From: Thunnus maccoyii
Lineage: Eukaryota; Chordata; Actinopteri; Scombriformes; Scombridae
Length of the DNA: 64,000 nucleotides
Assembly (NCBI RefSeq): GCF_910596095.1
Contig: NC_056539.1
Span: 12,224,501-12,288,500 of the forward strand
Reading direction: 5' to 3'
Part shown: positions 64,000-64,000 of the stretch, in pieces
How positions within the stretch are numbered: position 1 is the first letter of the stretch
Layout of the letters: each line of letters starts with the position of its first letter
Made by a program: the position numbers and the translations under genes
The notes under the pieces: model-generated
Database searches by the model: none
Told to the model about the DNA's origin: nothing
Seen by the model: only the letters and a program-made list of their open reading frames with translations

Positions 64000-64000
64000 A

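Overview
This is a stretch of a ray-finned (teleost) fish nuclear genome. Genes are split by GT-AG introns, the intergenic DNA is AT-rich and full of CA, ATCT and CATA microsatellites, and several interspersed repeats match families I know only from fish genomes. There are no bacterial operons, CRISPR arrays or phage genes. I did not find a gene system unlike known vertebrate biology.

Layout. Positions 1 to about 26,700 hold no gene I can support, apart from a possible terminal coding exon at the extreme left edge. This part contains mobile-element relics: a TTAA-flanked MITE, another terminal-inverted-repeat element, an antisense tRNA-type SINE, a LINE reverse-transcriptase pseudogene, three LINE 3' ends and a probable solo LTR. 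Three genes then follow head to tail on the + strand. eef2 (about 26,892-35,940) is complete, with 13 coding exons that add up to exactly 858 residues. hmg20b (about 38,870-43,060) is complete, with 8 coding exons and 294 residues. unc13a (about 44,900 to beyond 64,000) is represented by its first 20 coding exons, 914 residues, ending inside the C2B domain. All splice phases were followed by hand and remain in frame throughout.

Roles. eEF2 is the GTP-driven ribosomal translocase. Its promoter has a TATA box, CRE-type motifs and a 5'TOP start, and intron 6 carries a C/D-box snoRNA that I identify as SNORD37. HMG20B (BRAF35) belongs to the LSD1-CoREST co-repressor complex, which REST recruits to silence neuronal genes outside neurons. 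Unc13a (Munc13-1) primes synaptic vesicles. The region just upstream of its start codon contains both halves of a REST/RE1 site with expanded spacing. In people EEF2 and HMG20B lie at 19p13.3 and UNC13A at 19p13.11, so the fish cluster looks like condensed synteny with human 19p.

The points most worth a second look are the intronic snoRNA, the split RE1 motif, a 6-nt microexon in unc13a, a UG repeat 10 nt after the donor of the calmodulin-binding exon, and a roughly 490-bp foldback element between hmg20b and unc13a. Family assignments are from memory of protein and repeat families. No database search was possible.
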